From: Xenorhabdus bovienii | Lineage (GTDB): Bacteria > Pseudomonadota > Gammaproteobacteria > Enterobacterales > Enterobacteriaceae | NCBI RefSeq assembly: GCF_024721015.1 | Contig: NZ_JANAIF010000005.1 | Coordinates: forward strand, 48,765 to 112,764 | Direction: 5' to 3' | Length of the DNA stretch: 64,000 nucleotides | Shown: positions 50,252-59,625 of the stretch, in pieces | Position numbering within the stretch: the first letter of the stretch is position 1 | How the letters are laid out: each line of letters begins with the position of its first letter | Notes under the pieces: generated by a model | What the model saw: only the letters and a program-made list of their open reading frames with translations | Told to the model about the DNA's origin: nothing | The model's database searches: none | Made by a program: the position numbers and the translations under genes

Positions 50252-51244
50252 ATGATGAAAGCCTTATTACTTGAGCAACACGAGACATTATCAGCCTCTA
50301 TTCAAAATATTGATACCTCGCAACTGCCCTCAGGCGATGTCGTTGTGGATGTCCACTGGTCAACACTCAATTACAAAGACGCCCTTGCTATTACTGGGAA
50401 AGGCAAAATTAGCCGTCAATTCCCGATGGTGCCGGGAGTCGATTTTTCTGGTGTTGTCCATCATTCTGAAGATCCCCGCTTTCATATCGGCCAATACGTT
50501 TTGCTGACGGGCTGGGGCGTAGGTGAAAATCACTGGGGTGGGCTGGCAGAACAGGCCAGAGTCTCCGGTGAATGGCTGACACCATTGCCGCAGGAGCTAA
50601 GCGCCAGACAAGCCATGATCATCGGCACAGCCGGTTTCACCGCCATGTTATGTATCATGGCGCTGGAGCAAGGAGGAGTGACACCGGAAAGTGGAGAAAT
50701 TGCCGTTACTGGCGCCAGTGGCGGGGTCGGTAGCACAGCGATTACTCTGCTGTCACAACTGGGATATTCTGTCGTCGCCATCAGCAGCAAAACCGAAAAC
50801 CAAGATTATTTACTTTCACTGGGCGCAAAAACGATCCTGCCTGTCACTGATTTTAATCAGCCATCGCGTTCGCTGGAAAAACAGCGCTGGGCCGGCGTCA
50901 TTGATACCATCGGTGGCACAGTACTGGCAACTCTGTTGGCACAGGTGCATTACAACGGCACTGTCGCCGCTTGTGGCATGGCGAGTGACAGCCAACTGCC
51001 CACGACTGTGATGCCGTTTATTCTGCGTAATGTTCGCTTACAGGGCATTGCATCAGTCACCGTGCCTGCCGTAAAACGCCCTGATATTTGGAAAAGATTA
51101 CAAAAATTGTTACCTGACGCCTTTTATCAACAGGCCACCACTGAAATTTCATTAGATCAAGTGGTCGAATATGCCAATAAACTGATAAACAACCAAATGA
51201 CTGGCAGAACGTTGGTAAAGGTAGCTGATAAGACCAGTATTTAG
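50252..51244 (+). CDS. acuI: Acryloyl-CoA reductase AcuI (YhdH)
   Basis: A 330-residue NADPH-dependent, zinc-free medium-chain reductase. It reduces acryloyl-CoA to propionyl-CoA, detoxifying acrylate-derived thioesters. The conserved HWSSLNYKDALAITGKGKI-type region is present (HWSTLNYKD here), then the Rossmann motif VTGASGGVGSTA at about residue 150. Two ATG codons are in tandem (50252 and 50255) after AGAGAG; the first was taken, the second gives the E. coli-like start. Confidence 0.94.
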   Translation: MMKALLLEQHETLSASIQNIDTSQLPSGDVVVDVHWSTLNYKDALAITGKGKISRQFPMVPGVDFSGVVHHSEDPRFHIGQYVLLTGWGVGENHWGGLAEQARVSGEWLTPLPQELSARQAMIIGTAGFTAMLCIMALEQGGVTPESGEIAVTGASGGVGSTAITLLSQLGYSVVAISSKTENQDYLLSLGAKTILPVTDFNQPSRSLEKQRWAGVIDTIGGTVLATLLAQVHYNGTVAACGMASDSQLPTTVMPFILRNVRLQGIASVTVPAVKRPDIWKRLQKLLPDAFYQQATTEISLDQVVEYANKLINNQMTGRTLVKVADKTSI

Positions 51245-51383
51245 CTGCTAAATGCTACGATATGTTTATAATGTCGGGCTTCATCGCCAAACTTACAAAT
51301 AATGATAACAGAAAAAGATGACAAACCGTTAACATCGAGTTATCTTGGTCGATTGTTGACAGATTGCCGGAGATACCCGCACA

Positions 51384-51845
51384 ATGGCAGACAAGTTTCG
51401 CATTTTACTCTTGAATGGCCCCAACCTGAACCTGTTGGGAACGCGAGAGCCAGAGACCTACGGCAAGTTAACGCTTGATAACATCGTCAGCAAACTGTCA
51501 AAAGAAGCTCACCAATCGGGAGTCGAATTATCCCATCTGCAATCCAATGCAGAATCTGAATTGATTGAGAGAATTCATACGGCGCGGGGCAATATCGATT
51601 TTATTTTGATTAACCCTGCGGCATTCACGCATACCAGTGTGGCACTACGCGACGCACTTCTAGCGGTCGATATCCCATTTATTGAGATTCACCTCTCCAA
51701 TGTGCATGCCCGCGAGCCATTCCGCCATCACTCATATCTTTCTGATATTGCCGTTGGCGTGATCTGCGGATTGGGTGCAGATGGTTATAGCTTCGCATTA
51801 CAGGCAGCGGTCAACCGCTTGTCAACATTCAACTCATTTACCTAA
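51384..51845 (+). CDS. aroQ: Type II 3-dehydroquinate dehydratase
   Basis: A 153-residue dodecameric enzyme of the shikimate pathway that dehydrates 3-dehydroquinate. It has the type II motifs [15 protein letters not shown], the catalytic tyrosine region [16 protein letters not shown] and the histidine of [11 protein letters not shown]. It is directly upstream of accBC (18 bases), suggesting cotranscription. Confidence 0.96.
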   Translation: MADKFRILLLNGPNLNLLGTREPETYGKLTLDNIVSKLSKEAHQSGVELSHLQSNAESELIERIHTARGNIDFILINPAAFTHTSVALRDALLAVDIPFIEIHLSNVHAREPFRHHSYLSDIAVGVICGLGADGYSFALQAAVNRLSTFNSFT

Positions 51846-51863
51846 GAGTACGGAACCACATTC

Positions 51864-52319
51864 ATGGATATTCGTAAAATAAAAAAACTGATCGAGCTGG
51901 TTGAAGAATCCGGCATTTCTGAACTGGAAATTTCTGAAGGTGAAGAGTCAGTACGTATCAGCCGTATAGCAGCAGCCCAGCACATGCCAATGACTCAGCA
52001 ATATATTTCAGCGCCTGTTCAACAACCTGTGCAAGCCGCCGCACCAGCCATTCCAGCGGCTGCTGAAAAACCAGCGGAAATTATCGGTCATACCGTCTGC
52101 TCCCCAATGGTTGGCACGTTCTACCGCTCACCAAGCCCAGATGCGAAAGCTTTCATCGAAATTGGCCAGCGTGTTAATCAGGGCGATACCCTGTGCATCG
52201 TTGAAGCGATGAAAATGATGAACCAGATCGAAGCTGACAAAACCGGCGTGGTTAGAGCGATTCTGGCACAAGACGGTCAACCTGTTGAATTTGACGAGCC
52301 ACTGGTCGTCATCGAATAA
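51864..52319 (+). CDS. accB: Biotin carboxyl carrier protein AccB
   Basis: A 151-residue subunit of acetyl-CoA carboxylase. The N-terminal helical region is followed by an Ala/Pro-rich linker (about residues 50-72) and the biotinyl domain (about 75-151), with biotin attached to Lys117 in EAMKMMN. AccB represses its own operon in E. coli. It is 11 bases before accC. Confidence 0.97.
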   Translation: MDIRKIKKLIELVEESGISELEISEGEESVRISRIAAAQHMPMTQQYISAPVQQPVQAAAPAIPAAAEKPAEIIGHTVCSPMVGTFYRSPSPDAKAFIEIGQRVNQGDTLCIVEAMKMMNQIEADKTGVVRAILAQDGQPVEFDEPLVVIE

Positions 52320-52330
52320 CGAGGCGTTCC

Positions 52331-53680
52331 ATGCTTGAGAAAATTGTCATTGCTAACCGTGGTGAGATTGCACTGCGTATCCTGAGAGCCTGTAAAGAGC
52401 TTGGGATCAAAACCGTTGCGGTGCACTCTACGGCAGATCGTGACCTGAAACACGTCCTGCTGGCGGATGAAACCGTCTGTATCGGTCCTGCGGCATCAGC
52501 AAAAAGTTATCTGAACATTCCTGCCATTATTTCTGCGGCAGAAATTACCTGTGCTCAGGCAATCCACCCCGGTTATGGCTTCCTGTCTGAAAACGCCGAT
52601 TTTGCTGAACAAGTAGAACGTTCTGGTTTTATTTTCATCGGCCCTAAAGCAGAAACCATCCGCCTGATGGGGGATAAAGTCTCTGCCATTAACGCGATGA
52701 AAACAGCCGGTGTCCCCTGTGTTCCCGGTTCTGACGGCTCATTAGGGGATGATACCGAGAAAAATAAAGCCATTGCGAAACGCATTGGCTATCCGGTGAT
52801 CATCAAGGCATCAGGTGGCGGTGGTGGTCGCGGTATGCGCGTTGTACGCAGCGACAAAGATCTGGAACAATCCATCGCCATGACCCGCGCAGAAGCGAAA
52901 GCCGCTTTCAACAACGACATGGTCTACATGGAAAAATTCCTTGAAAACCCACGTCATGTTGAAATTCAGGTACTGGCAGATGGTCAGGGTCATGCTCTCT
53001 ACCTAGCTGAACGTGACTGCTCCATGCAGCGCCGTCACCAGAAAGTGGTAGAGGAAGCGCCAGCACCGGGTATTTCGGCAGAATTGCGCCGCACTATCGG
53101 TGAGCGCTGTGCCAATGCCTGTATCGAAATCGGTTATCGCGGGGCAGGTACGTTTGAATTCCTGTATGAAAATGGTGAGTTCTACTTTATCGAGATGAAC
53201 ACCCGTATTCAGGTTGAGCACCCCGTCACAGAAATGATTACTGGCGTTGACCTGATTAAAGAGCAGTTGCGCATTGCCTCCGGCCTGCCACTGTCCATCA
53301 AGCAGGAAGATATCGTGATCGAAGGTCATGCGATCGAATGCCGTATTAATGCAGAAGATCCAAAATCCTTCCTGCCAAACCCGGGCAAGATCACCCATTT
53401 CCACTCTCCGGGCGGGTTCGGCGTGCGCTGGGAATCCCATATCTATGCAGGATATACCGTACCGCCTTACTATGACTCCATGATTGGTAAGCTGATCACG
53501 TACGGCGAAACCCGTGAAATTGCCATTGCACGTATGAAAAACGCACTGGCTGAGTTGATCATTGATGGCATCAAAACCAATATCGACCTGCAAGTAGCGA
53601 TCATGAATGATGAGAATTTCCAGAAAGGCGGAACCAATATCCACTATCTGGAGAAGAAACTGGGTTTGCAGGAGAAGTAA
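52331..53680 (+). CDS. accC: Biotin carboxylase AccC
   Basis: A 449-residue ATP-grasp enzyme, the same length as E. coli, which carboxylates biotin on AccB with bicarbonate and ATP, the first half of malonyl-CoA synthesis. Visible motifs include the glycine-rich ATP loop [26 protein letters not shown] and the catalytic region [14 protein letters not shown]. It ends in a strong terminator. Confidence 0.98.
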   Translation: MLEKIVIANRGEIALRILRACKELGIKTVAVHSTADRDLKHVLLADETVCIGPAASAKSYLNIPAIISAAEITCAQAIHPGYGFLSENADFAEQVERSGFIFIGPKAETIRLMGDKVSAINAMKTAGVPCVPGSDGSLGDDTEKNKAIAKRIGYPVIIKASGGGGGRGMRVVRSDKDLEQSIAMTRAEAKAAFNNDMVYMEKFLENPRHVEIQVLADGQGHALYLAERDCSMQRRHQKVVEEAPAPGISAELRRTIGERCANACIEIGYRGAGTFEFLYENGEFYFIEMNTRIQVEHPVTEMITGVDLIKEQLRIASGLPLSIKQEDIVIEGHAIECRINAEDPKSFLPNPGKITHFHSPGGFGVRWESHIYAGYTVPPYYDSMIGKLITYGETREIAIARMKNALAELIIDGIKTNIDLQVAIMNDENFQKGGTNIHYLEKKLGLQEK

Positions 53681-54126
53681 GGTTTCTTGCTGACGTCCAG
53701 ACGTTGTTGCTTTGAATGATTAAAATCCCATCTTTTTAAAGGTGGGATTTTTTGTTTTCATACTGGAAAGAAAAACCATTTATGATTTAAGAAATGAATA
53801 TAGCTAATATATTTCAAACTGTTAATTATAATATTTTTAACTGAAAAAATAATTATTTGATTTATTATTACAAAATATTATTACTTTAATTTTATTTAAC
53901 TTTCTATATCACTCAAATTAAACGCAACGCCAATAAGACAAAAAATATAGAAAACCCACCATCATAATACAACAATAAAATGATTATTTTTAATATGCAA
54001 ATAAAGCCCGAATTAGACTCAACGATACGGTTTGCTAATTTTTCCGGCACATTTTCCCCTGAATAAATCCGCAGGTTACCGTACAATTCCCTCCACATTG
54101 TTTTATATAAGTTATCCGGAGAACGG
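53681..54126. other. Gap between accC and yhdT
   Basis: About 446 bases. The accC terminator is at 53722. The rest is very AT-rich with no convincing frame; it should include the yhdT-panF promoter, and TATCCGGAG at 54113-54121 is the yhdT ribosome site. Confidence 0.6.
53722..53755 (+). terminator. Terminator after accBC
   Basis: AAATCCCA (53723-53730) pairs with TGGGATTT (53743-53750), followed by TTTG. A strong intrinsic terminator about 40 bases after the accC stop. Confidence 0.88.
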
Positions 54127-54369
54127 ATGGACAGACGATTTGTTCAATCCCACAAAGAAGCGCGCTGGGCAGTATTCCTGACGCTGGCGTATCTTGTTGG
54201 TTGGTTAGTCAGCGCCTATTTACCCAGTGATGCCACGGGCTTAACCGGATTGCCATACTGGTTCGAATTGGCCTGCCTGCTACTGCCAGCCCTGTTTATC
54301 ATCCTCTGTTGGTTGATGGTGGCGTTTATATTCAAGGAAGTTCCATTGGAGGATGATAATGCAAACTGA
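54127..54369 (+). CDS. yhdT: Small membrane protein YhdT
   Basis: An 80-residue inner-membrane protein (DUF997) with two helices at about residues 14-34 and 48-70. Its function is unknown, but it is almost always found directly before panF, and here it overlaps panF by 11 bases. That suggests a role with the pantothenate transporter. Confidence 0.9.
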   Translation: MDRRFVQSHKEARWAVFLTLAYLVGWLVSAYLPSDATGLTGLPYWFELACLLLPALFIILCWLMVAFIFKEVPLEDDNAN

Positions 54370-55804
54370 AGTGATCTTACCTCTGGTAGGATATCTGGCG
54401 TTGGTTTTCCTGCTGTCAATCTATGCTTACCGCCGCCGCCAAACAGGCGAATTTTTGAATGAGTATTTTCTCGGCAATCGCTCAATGGGCGGTTTTGTAC
54501 TGGCCATGACCATCACGGCAACCTACATCAGCGCCAGTTCCTTCATTGGCGGCCCCGGCGCAGCTTATAAGTACGGTATCGGCTGGGTTCTGCTGTCGCT
54601 GATCCAATTGCCCGCGATATGGCTCTCCCTAGGCGTGCTGGGGAAAAAATTTGCCATCCTCGCCCGTCGCTACAACGCTGTCACCCTGAATGACATGCTG
54701 TATGCCCGCTATCAGAGCCGTTTTTTGGTCTGGTTTGCCAGCCTGAGCCTGCTGGTCGCCTTTATCGGAGCGATGACCGTACAGTTTGTTGGAGGCGCTC
54801 GTTTACTGGAAACAGCCGCAGGTATCCCCTACGATACCGGATTACTGATTTTTGGCATTTCAATCGCGCTTTACACGGCATTTGGCGGGTTCAGAGCCAG
54901 TGTCCTCAACGATGCCTTGCAGGGGCTGGTCATGCTGCTGGGAACCGTAATATTGCTGGCAGGTATCATTTACAAAGCCGGAGGTTTGTCAGAAGCCATC
55001 GCCACACTGCGCGCCATCGATCCCAACCTGGTTTCGCCCCACGGTGCTGATAATATCCTTACAGGGCCATTTATGGCGTCTTTCTGGGTACTTGTCTGCT
55101 TTGGTGTTATCGGGCTGCCACATACCGCTGTTCGCTGCATTTCCTATCGGGACAGCAAAGCCGTCCATCGTGGTATTATCATCGGCACTATCGTGATGGC
55201 GATCCTGATGTTCGGTATGCACCTTGCGGGCGCTTTGGGAAGAGCGATTATTCCTGATCTGACCATCCCGGACCAAGTGATCCCAACTTTGATGATCACC
55301 GTACTGCCGCCTGTCGCTGCGGGTATTTTTCTGGCGGCACCGATGGCCGCGATCATGTCAACAATTAATGCCCAACTGCTGCAATCTTCGGCCACTATCG
55401 TCAAAGATCTCTATTTAAATCTGTTCCCCCAGCAAATCAGCCAAGAGAAAAAGCTCTCTCGCATTTCCAGCTACTCCACTCTATTTTTGGGAATGCTACT
55501 GCTGCTGGCCGCATGGCGCCCACCTGAAATGCTCATTTGGCTGAATCTATTGGCATTTGGCGGGCTGCAAGCAGTATTCCTTTGGCCACTGGTACTGGGG
55601 CTATACTGGGAAAAAGCCAATGCATATGGTGCCATCGGCTCGATGATCATCGGTGCCACGAGCTACACACTGCTGGCCAGTTTCAATATCCAGATTTTTG
55701 GCTTCCATCCGATAGTGCCATCGTTGTTATTCAGTTTACTGGCCTTCGGGATAGGGAATATGATTGGCAGCCGTAAATGCCAGCAAACCGCCGCATCTCA
55801 ATAA
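54359..55804 (+). CDS. panF: Sodium/pantothenate symporter PanF
   Basis: A 481-residue sodium-solute symporter (SSS family) with about 12-13 helices that imports pantothenate for CoA synthesis. Signatures include [21 protein letters not shown] and the SSS motif region [17 protein letters not shown] at 54359 has GGAGG six bases upstream inside yhdT and gives [12 protein letters not shown], matching E. coli; an ATG at 54353 would add two residues. Confidence 0.96.
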   Translation: MQTEVILPLVGYLALVFLLSIYAYRRRQTGEFLNEYFLGNRSMGGFVLAMTITATYISASSFIGGPGAAYKYGIGWVLLSLIQLPAIWLSLGVLGKKFAILARRYNAVTLNDMLYARYQSRFLVWFASLSLLVAFIGAMTVQFVGGARLLETAAGIPYDTGLLIFGISIALYTAFGGFRASVLNDALQGLVMLLGTVILLAGIIYKAGGLSEAIATLRAIDPNLVSPHGADNILTGPFMASFWVLVCFGVIGLPHTAVRCISYRDSKAVHRGIIIGTIVMAILMFGMHLAGALGRAIIPDLTIPDQVIPTLMITVLPPVAAGIFLAAPMAAIMSTINAQLLQSSATIVKDLYLNLFPQQISQEKKLSRISSYSTLFLGMLLLLAAWRPPEMLIWLNLLAFGGLQAVFLWPLVLGLYWEKANAYGAIGSMIIGATSYTLLASFNIQIFGFHPIVPSLLFSLLAFGIGNMIGSRKCQQTAASQ

Positions 55805-55857
55805 CGGCGACATTATTTCATTTTCATAAGAAATTGATTCACAGAAAGAGAATTTTT

Positions 55858-56739
55858 ATGCCTTGGATACAATTAAGATTAAACACCACGGGACAACAGG
55901 CCGAAGCACTCGGTGACGAGTTGATGGAAAGCGGCGCGGTGTCAGTAACCTTTCAGGACAGCCACGATACGCCGATTTTTGAGCCTCTGCCGGGAGAAAC
56001 CCGCTTATGGGGCGATACCGATGTTATCGGGCTGTATGATGCAGAAATGGATATGAAAGCCGTAGTCAGCCAACTGGAGCAGGTTCCACAGCTTGGCAAA
56101 GGGTTCCTTCATAAAATCGAGCAACTGGAAGATAAAGACTGGGAACGCGAATGGATGGATAACTTCCACCCCATGTGTTTCGGCAAACGCTTGTGGATTT
56201 GCCCAAGCTGGCGAGAAGTGCCAGAACCGGATGCCGTCAATGTGATGCTTGATCCCGGTCTGGCATTTGGTACCGGCACTCACCCAACGACTTCCCTGTG
56301 CCTGCAATGGCTGGACGGCCTCGACCTGACAGGTAAAACGTTTATCGACTTCGGCTGCGGCTCTGGCATTTTGGCTATCGCCGCTCTGAAACTCGGCGCA
56401 AAACATGCCATCGGCATTGATATCGACCCACAGGCGATTCAGGCAAGCCGGGATAATGCAGAACGCAACAGTGTATCCGCACAATTAACACTCTATTTGT
56501 CGAAAGATCAGCCAGCAGACCTCAAATGTGATATCGTCATTGCCAATATCTTGGCTGGTCCATTACGTGAACTGGCGCCGATCATTGGCTCATTACCTAA
56601 ATCTGGTGGGCTATTGGGCTTGTCCGGCGTATTGGCAAGTCAGGCAGAAGGTGTTGCCCAAGCCTACAGCAATGAATTTATTATCGATCCGATTGCAGAA
56701 CAGGAAGAGTGGTGCCGCATCACCGGGATTAAAAAATAA
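55858..56739 (+). CDS. prmA: Ribosomal protein L11 methyltransferase PrmA
   Basis: A 293-residue SAM methyltransferase, same length as E. coli, that trimethylates L11. The N-terminal ferredoxin-like L11-binding domain (about 1-60) leads to the Rossmann domain with [18 protein letters not shown] and the later NILAGPL motif. ATG at 55858 follows AAAGAG and gives [10 protein letters not shown]; 27 upstream in-frame codons overlapping panF are ignored. Confidence 0.97.
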   Translation: MPWIQLRLNTTGQQAEALGDELMESGAVSVTFQDSHDTPIFEPLPGETRLWGDTDVIGLYDAEMDMKAVVSQLEQVPQLGKGFLHKIEQLEDKDWEREWMDNFHPMCFGKRLWICPSWREVPEPDAVNVMLDPGLAFGTGTHPTTSLCLQWLDGLDLTGKTFIDFGCGSGILAIAALKLGAKHAIGIDIDPQAIQASRDNAERNSVSAQLTLYLSKDQPADLKCDIVIANILAGPLRELAPIIGSLPKSGGLLGLSGVLASQAEGVAQAYSNEFIIDPIAEQEEWCRITGIKK

Positions 56740-56956
56740 TCACTTGATGTCTATTGAAAAGCGAGATTATCCACTAAAATGATCACCTGAGGGGGTTAAT
56801 TGGTGGTAATCCGCGCTCTTCATCATGATAAATGCAGGTAACGATAAATTTCATCAATAATATGTAACTTGATGTTATTTAAAAGCAATTGACCAACTTT
56901 TAAAAAATCAACTGGAAAAATTCTGTTATAAATATCGATTCGCTCAAAGTTTGGCC

Positions 56957-56985
56957 TTTCATATCTTGTGAAAAATGCGTAATAT
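56957..56985 (+). promoter_or_regulatory. dusB-fis promoter
   Basis: TTTCAT (56957-56962) and TAATAT (56980-56985) are separated by 17 bases and followed by the GC-rich discriminator ACGCGCCC. These hexamers and the discriminator resemble the E. coli fis promoter, which is growth-rate and stringently controlled and self-repressed by Fis. Confidence 0.85.
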
Positions 56986-57024
56986 ACGCGCCCTTAGTCA
57001 CAGTTGGCCACTCTTTCTTCGCCT

Positions 57025-58008
57025 ATGCGTATCGGACAATACCAGTTGAAAAACTGTCTTATTGCAGCTCCTATGGCTGGCATAACAGATCGCCCGTTTC
57101 GATCGCTATGCTATGACATGGGTGCAGGAATGACAGTATCAGAAATGCTGTCTTCCAACCCACAGGTTTGGAAGACAGATAAATCTCGGCTGCGTATGGT
57201 TCATCGCGACGAATCTGGAGTGCGTTCTGTACAAATTGCCGGCAGTGATCCTGATGAGATGGCGGCGGCAGCGAGAATCAACGTTGCCAATGGCGCTCAG
57301 ATCATTGATATCAATATGGGGTGCCCAGCCAAAAAGGTGAATCGTAAGCTGGCAGGCTCTGCATTACTGCGTTACCCGGAATTGGTTCAAGTAATCCTTT
57401 CTGCGGTAGTCAACGCGGTTGATGTACCTGTCACACTGAAAATTCGCACTGGATGGTCACCGGAAGAGCGTAACTGTGTAGAAATTGCCCAATTGGCTGA
57501 GCGTTGCGGTATTCAGGCTCTTACAATACATGGCAGGACGCGATCCTGCCTGTTTAATGGTGAGGCCGAGTACGATAACATTCGGACAGTTAAGCAGACT
57601 GTTGCCATTCCAATTATTGCTAATGGCGACATTACTGACCCGCTTAAAGCCAGAGCAGTGCTTGAATACACCGGGGCTGATGCCCTGATGATAGGCCGCG
57701 CTGCTCAGGGAAGACCCTGGATCTTTCGGGAAATCCAGCATTATCTGGAAACAGGAGAATTGCTGCCACCGATGCCTCTTGGCGAAGTGCAGCATTTAAT
57801 GAGCGAGCATGTACGAGAACTGCATGACTTTTACGGTCAAGGCAAAGGAGTTCGTATTGCACGTAAGCATGTGTCTTGGTACCTCAAGGAACATGCTCCT
57901 GATGACCAGTTTCGGCGCACATTCAACGCCATTGAGGATGCCAGCGAACAGCTGGAGGCGTTGGAGGCATACTTCGAAAATTTTTGCGTAAATAAAGAAA
58001 AGAGCTGA
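57025..58008 (+). CDS. dusB: tRNA-dihydrouridine synthase DusB
   Basis: A 327-residue FMN enzyme that reduces uridine to dihydrouridine at position 17 of tRNA. It shows [12 protein letters not shown], the catalytic cysteine in [18 protein letters not shown], and [21 protein letters not shown] at 57025 gives MRIGQYQL as in E. coli; a TTG at 57004 could add seven residues. The ribosome site is poor, as in E. coli, where dusB is translated weakly and its 5' part supports fis expression. It precedes fis by seven bases. Confidence 0.95.
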   Translation: MRIGQYQLKNCLIAAPMAGITDRPFRSLCYDMGAGMTVSEMLSSNPQVWKTDKSRLRMVHRDESGVRSVQIAGSDPDEMAAAARINVANGAQIIDINMGCPAKKVNRKLAGSALLRYPELVQVILSAVVNAVDVPVTLKIRTGWSPEERNCVEIAQLAERCGIQALTIHGRTRSCLFNGEAEYDNIRTVKQTVAIPIIANGDITDPLKARAVLEYTGADALMIGRAAQGRPWIFREIQHYLETGELLPPMPLGEVQHLMSEHVRELHDFYGQGKGVRIARKHVSWYLKEHAPDDQFRRTFNAIEDASEQLEALEAYFENFCVNKEKS

Positions 58009-58015
58009 CAGAACT

Positions 58016-58312
58016 ATGTTCGAACAACGCGTAAATTCTGATGTACTAACCGTTGCTACTGTAAATTCACAAGATCAGGTAACTCAAAAACCTCTGCGTG
58101 ACTCAGTTAAACAAGCACTGAAGAACTATTTTGCTCAACTGAACGGTCAAGATGTTAATGACCTGTATGAGCTGGTACTGGCTGAAGTAGAACAGCCACT
58201 GTTGGACATGGTGATGCAATACACCCGTGGCAACCAGACCCGTGCAGCCCTGATGATGGGAATCAACCGTGGTACTCTGCGTAAGAAACTGAAAAAATAC
58301 GGCATGAACTGA
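58016..58312 (+). CDS. fis: Nucleoid protein Fis
   Basis: A 98-residue factor for inversion stimulation, same length and nearly the same sequence as in E. coli. The N-terminal beta-hairpin that contacts invertases is at residues 11-26 and the C-terminal HTH is [21 protein letters not shown]. Fis bends DNA, activates rRNA promoters and peaks on entry to rapid growth. It is the second gene of the dusB-fis operon and the last core gene before the accessory region. Confidence 0.98.
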   Translation: MFEQRVNSDVLTVATVNSQDQVTQKPLRDSVKQALKNYFAQLNGQDVNDLYELVLAEVEQPLLDMVMQYTRGNQTRAALMMGINRGTLRKKLKKYGMN

Positions 58313-58337
58313 TCCTAGTCTTAGCTCATGTTGATAT

Positions 58338-58373
58338 AAAAGCACTTTCTCTTTTAGGGGAAGTGCTTTTTTT
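58338..58373 (+). terminator. Terminator after fis
   Basis: AAAAGCACTT pairs with AAGTGCTTTT around a loop and is followed by a T tract to 58373, a strong intrinsic terminator closing dusB-fis. Confidence 0.9.
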
Positions 58374-58381
58374 GTTATGAG

Positions 58382-58497
58382 TACCCCACCGAATACCCCA
58401 CATAAAAATCCTCAGCATAGAAAGTCATTAGAAAACATAGATACAAACGAGAAGTGAAAGAGAGGGAAGCATTAGTGGGGTGACTAAATTACCCCAC
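58382..58497. repeat. Cluster of TACCCCAC motifs after fis
   Basis: TACCCCAC occurs at 58382-58389, 58394-58401 and 58490-58497, and GTGGGGT at 58475-58481, so the last two form an inverted repeat around an eight-base centre. Such clustered octamers resemble integrase arm-type or attachment-region sites, but no integrase gene is present in the window. Confidence 0.6.
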
Positions 58498-58603
58498 GAG
58501 ATATGTCTTTTAAAATCAGACCTACACTAAATATCCCTAATTTACCAAATTCGCCACACCTTTCGGTTGTGGTACTAAGCCTGTAACATATTGTTTTTAC
58601 TAT

Positions 58604-59191
58604 TTATGGTGATGATGCCAAACGACGAGCAGCCTCAACGATAGAGGCTCTGCGTCTGGCCTGTTCTTGCAGATCATCAGAACCAGTTAGCATACGTGCC
58701 ACTTGGGGGACAGCCGACCACCAGCCGGCCAATGCCAGCACCAGAAATACCAAATGCCCGGGTTCTAGGGTTCGTGTAACCGTTCCTTGACGTTGCCCAT
58801 CGACTACGGCCTGGATTTTGTAGCCATAATATTCACGTCGCTGCTTCTCATCCGGAACCTCACCGTCGAAAATCAGTCCCTCCCAACGCATAAGACGGCT
58901 AAGTTCGGGGTGCTCGCAGTGGTAATCGTAAGCTCTACCAGCGTATTCCCCAATGTCTTCGACTGCGAAAGATATGATAGGTACTGCCTGCTCTACCTTA
59001 GCTAGTTCTGTGCGCAGCACAGCCGAGAACAGTGCTCGCTTGTCGCCGAAGTAATTGTAAATGCGTTCTTTATTCACTCCGGCTGACTTAGCAATCTTTT
59101 CGACTGTCGTACCATCCGGACCGAGTCGGGCGAACTCTGCCACTGCAGCTTCCAAAATCTTGCGCTTTGTTCCTTCGGTATCCCAAGCCAT
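58604..59191 (-). CDS. TetR-family transcriptional regulator
   Basis: A 195-residue TetR-type repressor. The N-terminal HTH is at about residues 24-46 (TTVEKIAKSAGVNKERIYNYFGDKRALF spans it), and the C-terminal ligand domain is typical of one-component repressors of efflux or dehydrogenase genes. It is divergent from a broken SDR gene and an MFS transporter and probably controls them through the palindrome at 59241-59278. ATG at 59191 was chosen over an in-frame start three codons upstream. Confidence 0.88.
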   Translation of the reverse strand: MAWDTEGTKRKILEAAVAEFARLGPDGTTVEKIAKSAGVNKERIYNYFGDKRALFSAVLRTELAKVEQAVPIISFAVEDIGEYAGRAYDYHCEHPELSRLMRWEGLIFDGEVPDEKQRREYYGYKIQAVVDGQRQGTVTRTLEPGHLVFLVLALAGWWSAVPQVARMLTGSDDLQEQARRRASIVEAARRLASSP

Positions 59192-59240
59192 CGTGCACAC
59201 TTTCTCATCTATCAGTTGTTGTCGTCGCTAAAATCATACT

Positions 59241-59278
59241 ATAATCAAATCCAACGTTATAGTTGGAAATTGGATTAT
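59241..59278. promoter_or_regulatory. Palindromic operator between tetR and the SDR/MFS genes
   Basis: An inner palindrome TCCAAC-GTTATA-GTTGGA (59250-59267) lies within a wider dyad ATAATC...GATTAT (59241-59246, 59273-59278). TATAAT at 59240-59245 may be the plus-strand -10. Its position just before the SDR start suggests TetR binding there. Confidence 0.65.
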
Positions 59279-59625
59279 GAAACACATCATACTAATTAAT
59301 TTGTGGTTACGGTCCAGGTATCTCTCACGCAGTTGCTCGTCGTTTTGGTAAAGCTGGACATCCCGTTGCCCTTGCTATCAGTGTAGCCGCCCAATACAAA
59401 ACCACCAGAATCCTGACTCACACTTTCGCATCGCACGACATTCATGTGAGCGAAGTAATTGTCAATGGTTTTGTCAACAGTACACCGGGGGAAGCCGGAA
59501 AGAATAGTACGATCGCACCGGCAGATATCGCCGAACAGTTCTGGAAACTGTATACAACACGTCAAACTCATTCCATCATTTTTGGTTCAACGATACCAGT
59601 ATCGGAGACAGTAGCTCATGCATAA
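59277..59625 (+). pseudogene. Short-chain dehydrogenase/reductase, broken
   Basis: The plus strand encodes pieces of an SDR protein. After ATG AAA CAC ATC ATA the frame is shifted near 59300; the following frame reads GPGISHAVARRFGKAGHPVALA, the NAD(P)-binding start of an SDR. It then jumps to a C-terminal segment with IHVSEVIVNGFVNSTPGEAG and TIAPADIAEQFWKLYTTRQ, ending at 59625. About half the family length, including the catalytic Tyr-x3-Lys region, is missing. ATG-to-stop length is not a multiple of three. It overlaps the MFS start by eight bases, so an intact ancestor was probably translationally coupled to the transporter. Confidence 0.8.

Noticed and set aside
53003..53644. A 213-codon open frame antisense to accC
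   Set aside because: It lies wholly within the strongly conserved accC coding sequence and is best explained by codon bias on the other strand; no ribosome site or family motif.
53913..54098. A 61-codon minus-strand frame upstream of yhdT
   Set aside because: Very AT-rich, overlaps the yhdT promoter area and shows no ribosome site or conserved motif.
59296..59571. A 91-codon minus-strand frame between tetR and MFS
   Set aside because: It is antisense to readable SDR fragments on the plus strand and has no start signal or family resemblance.
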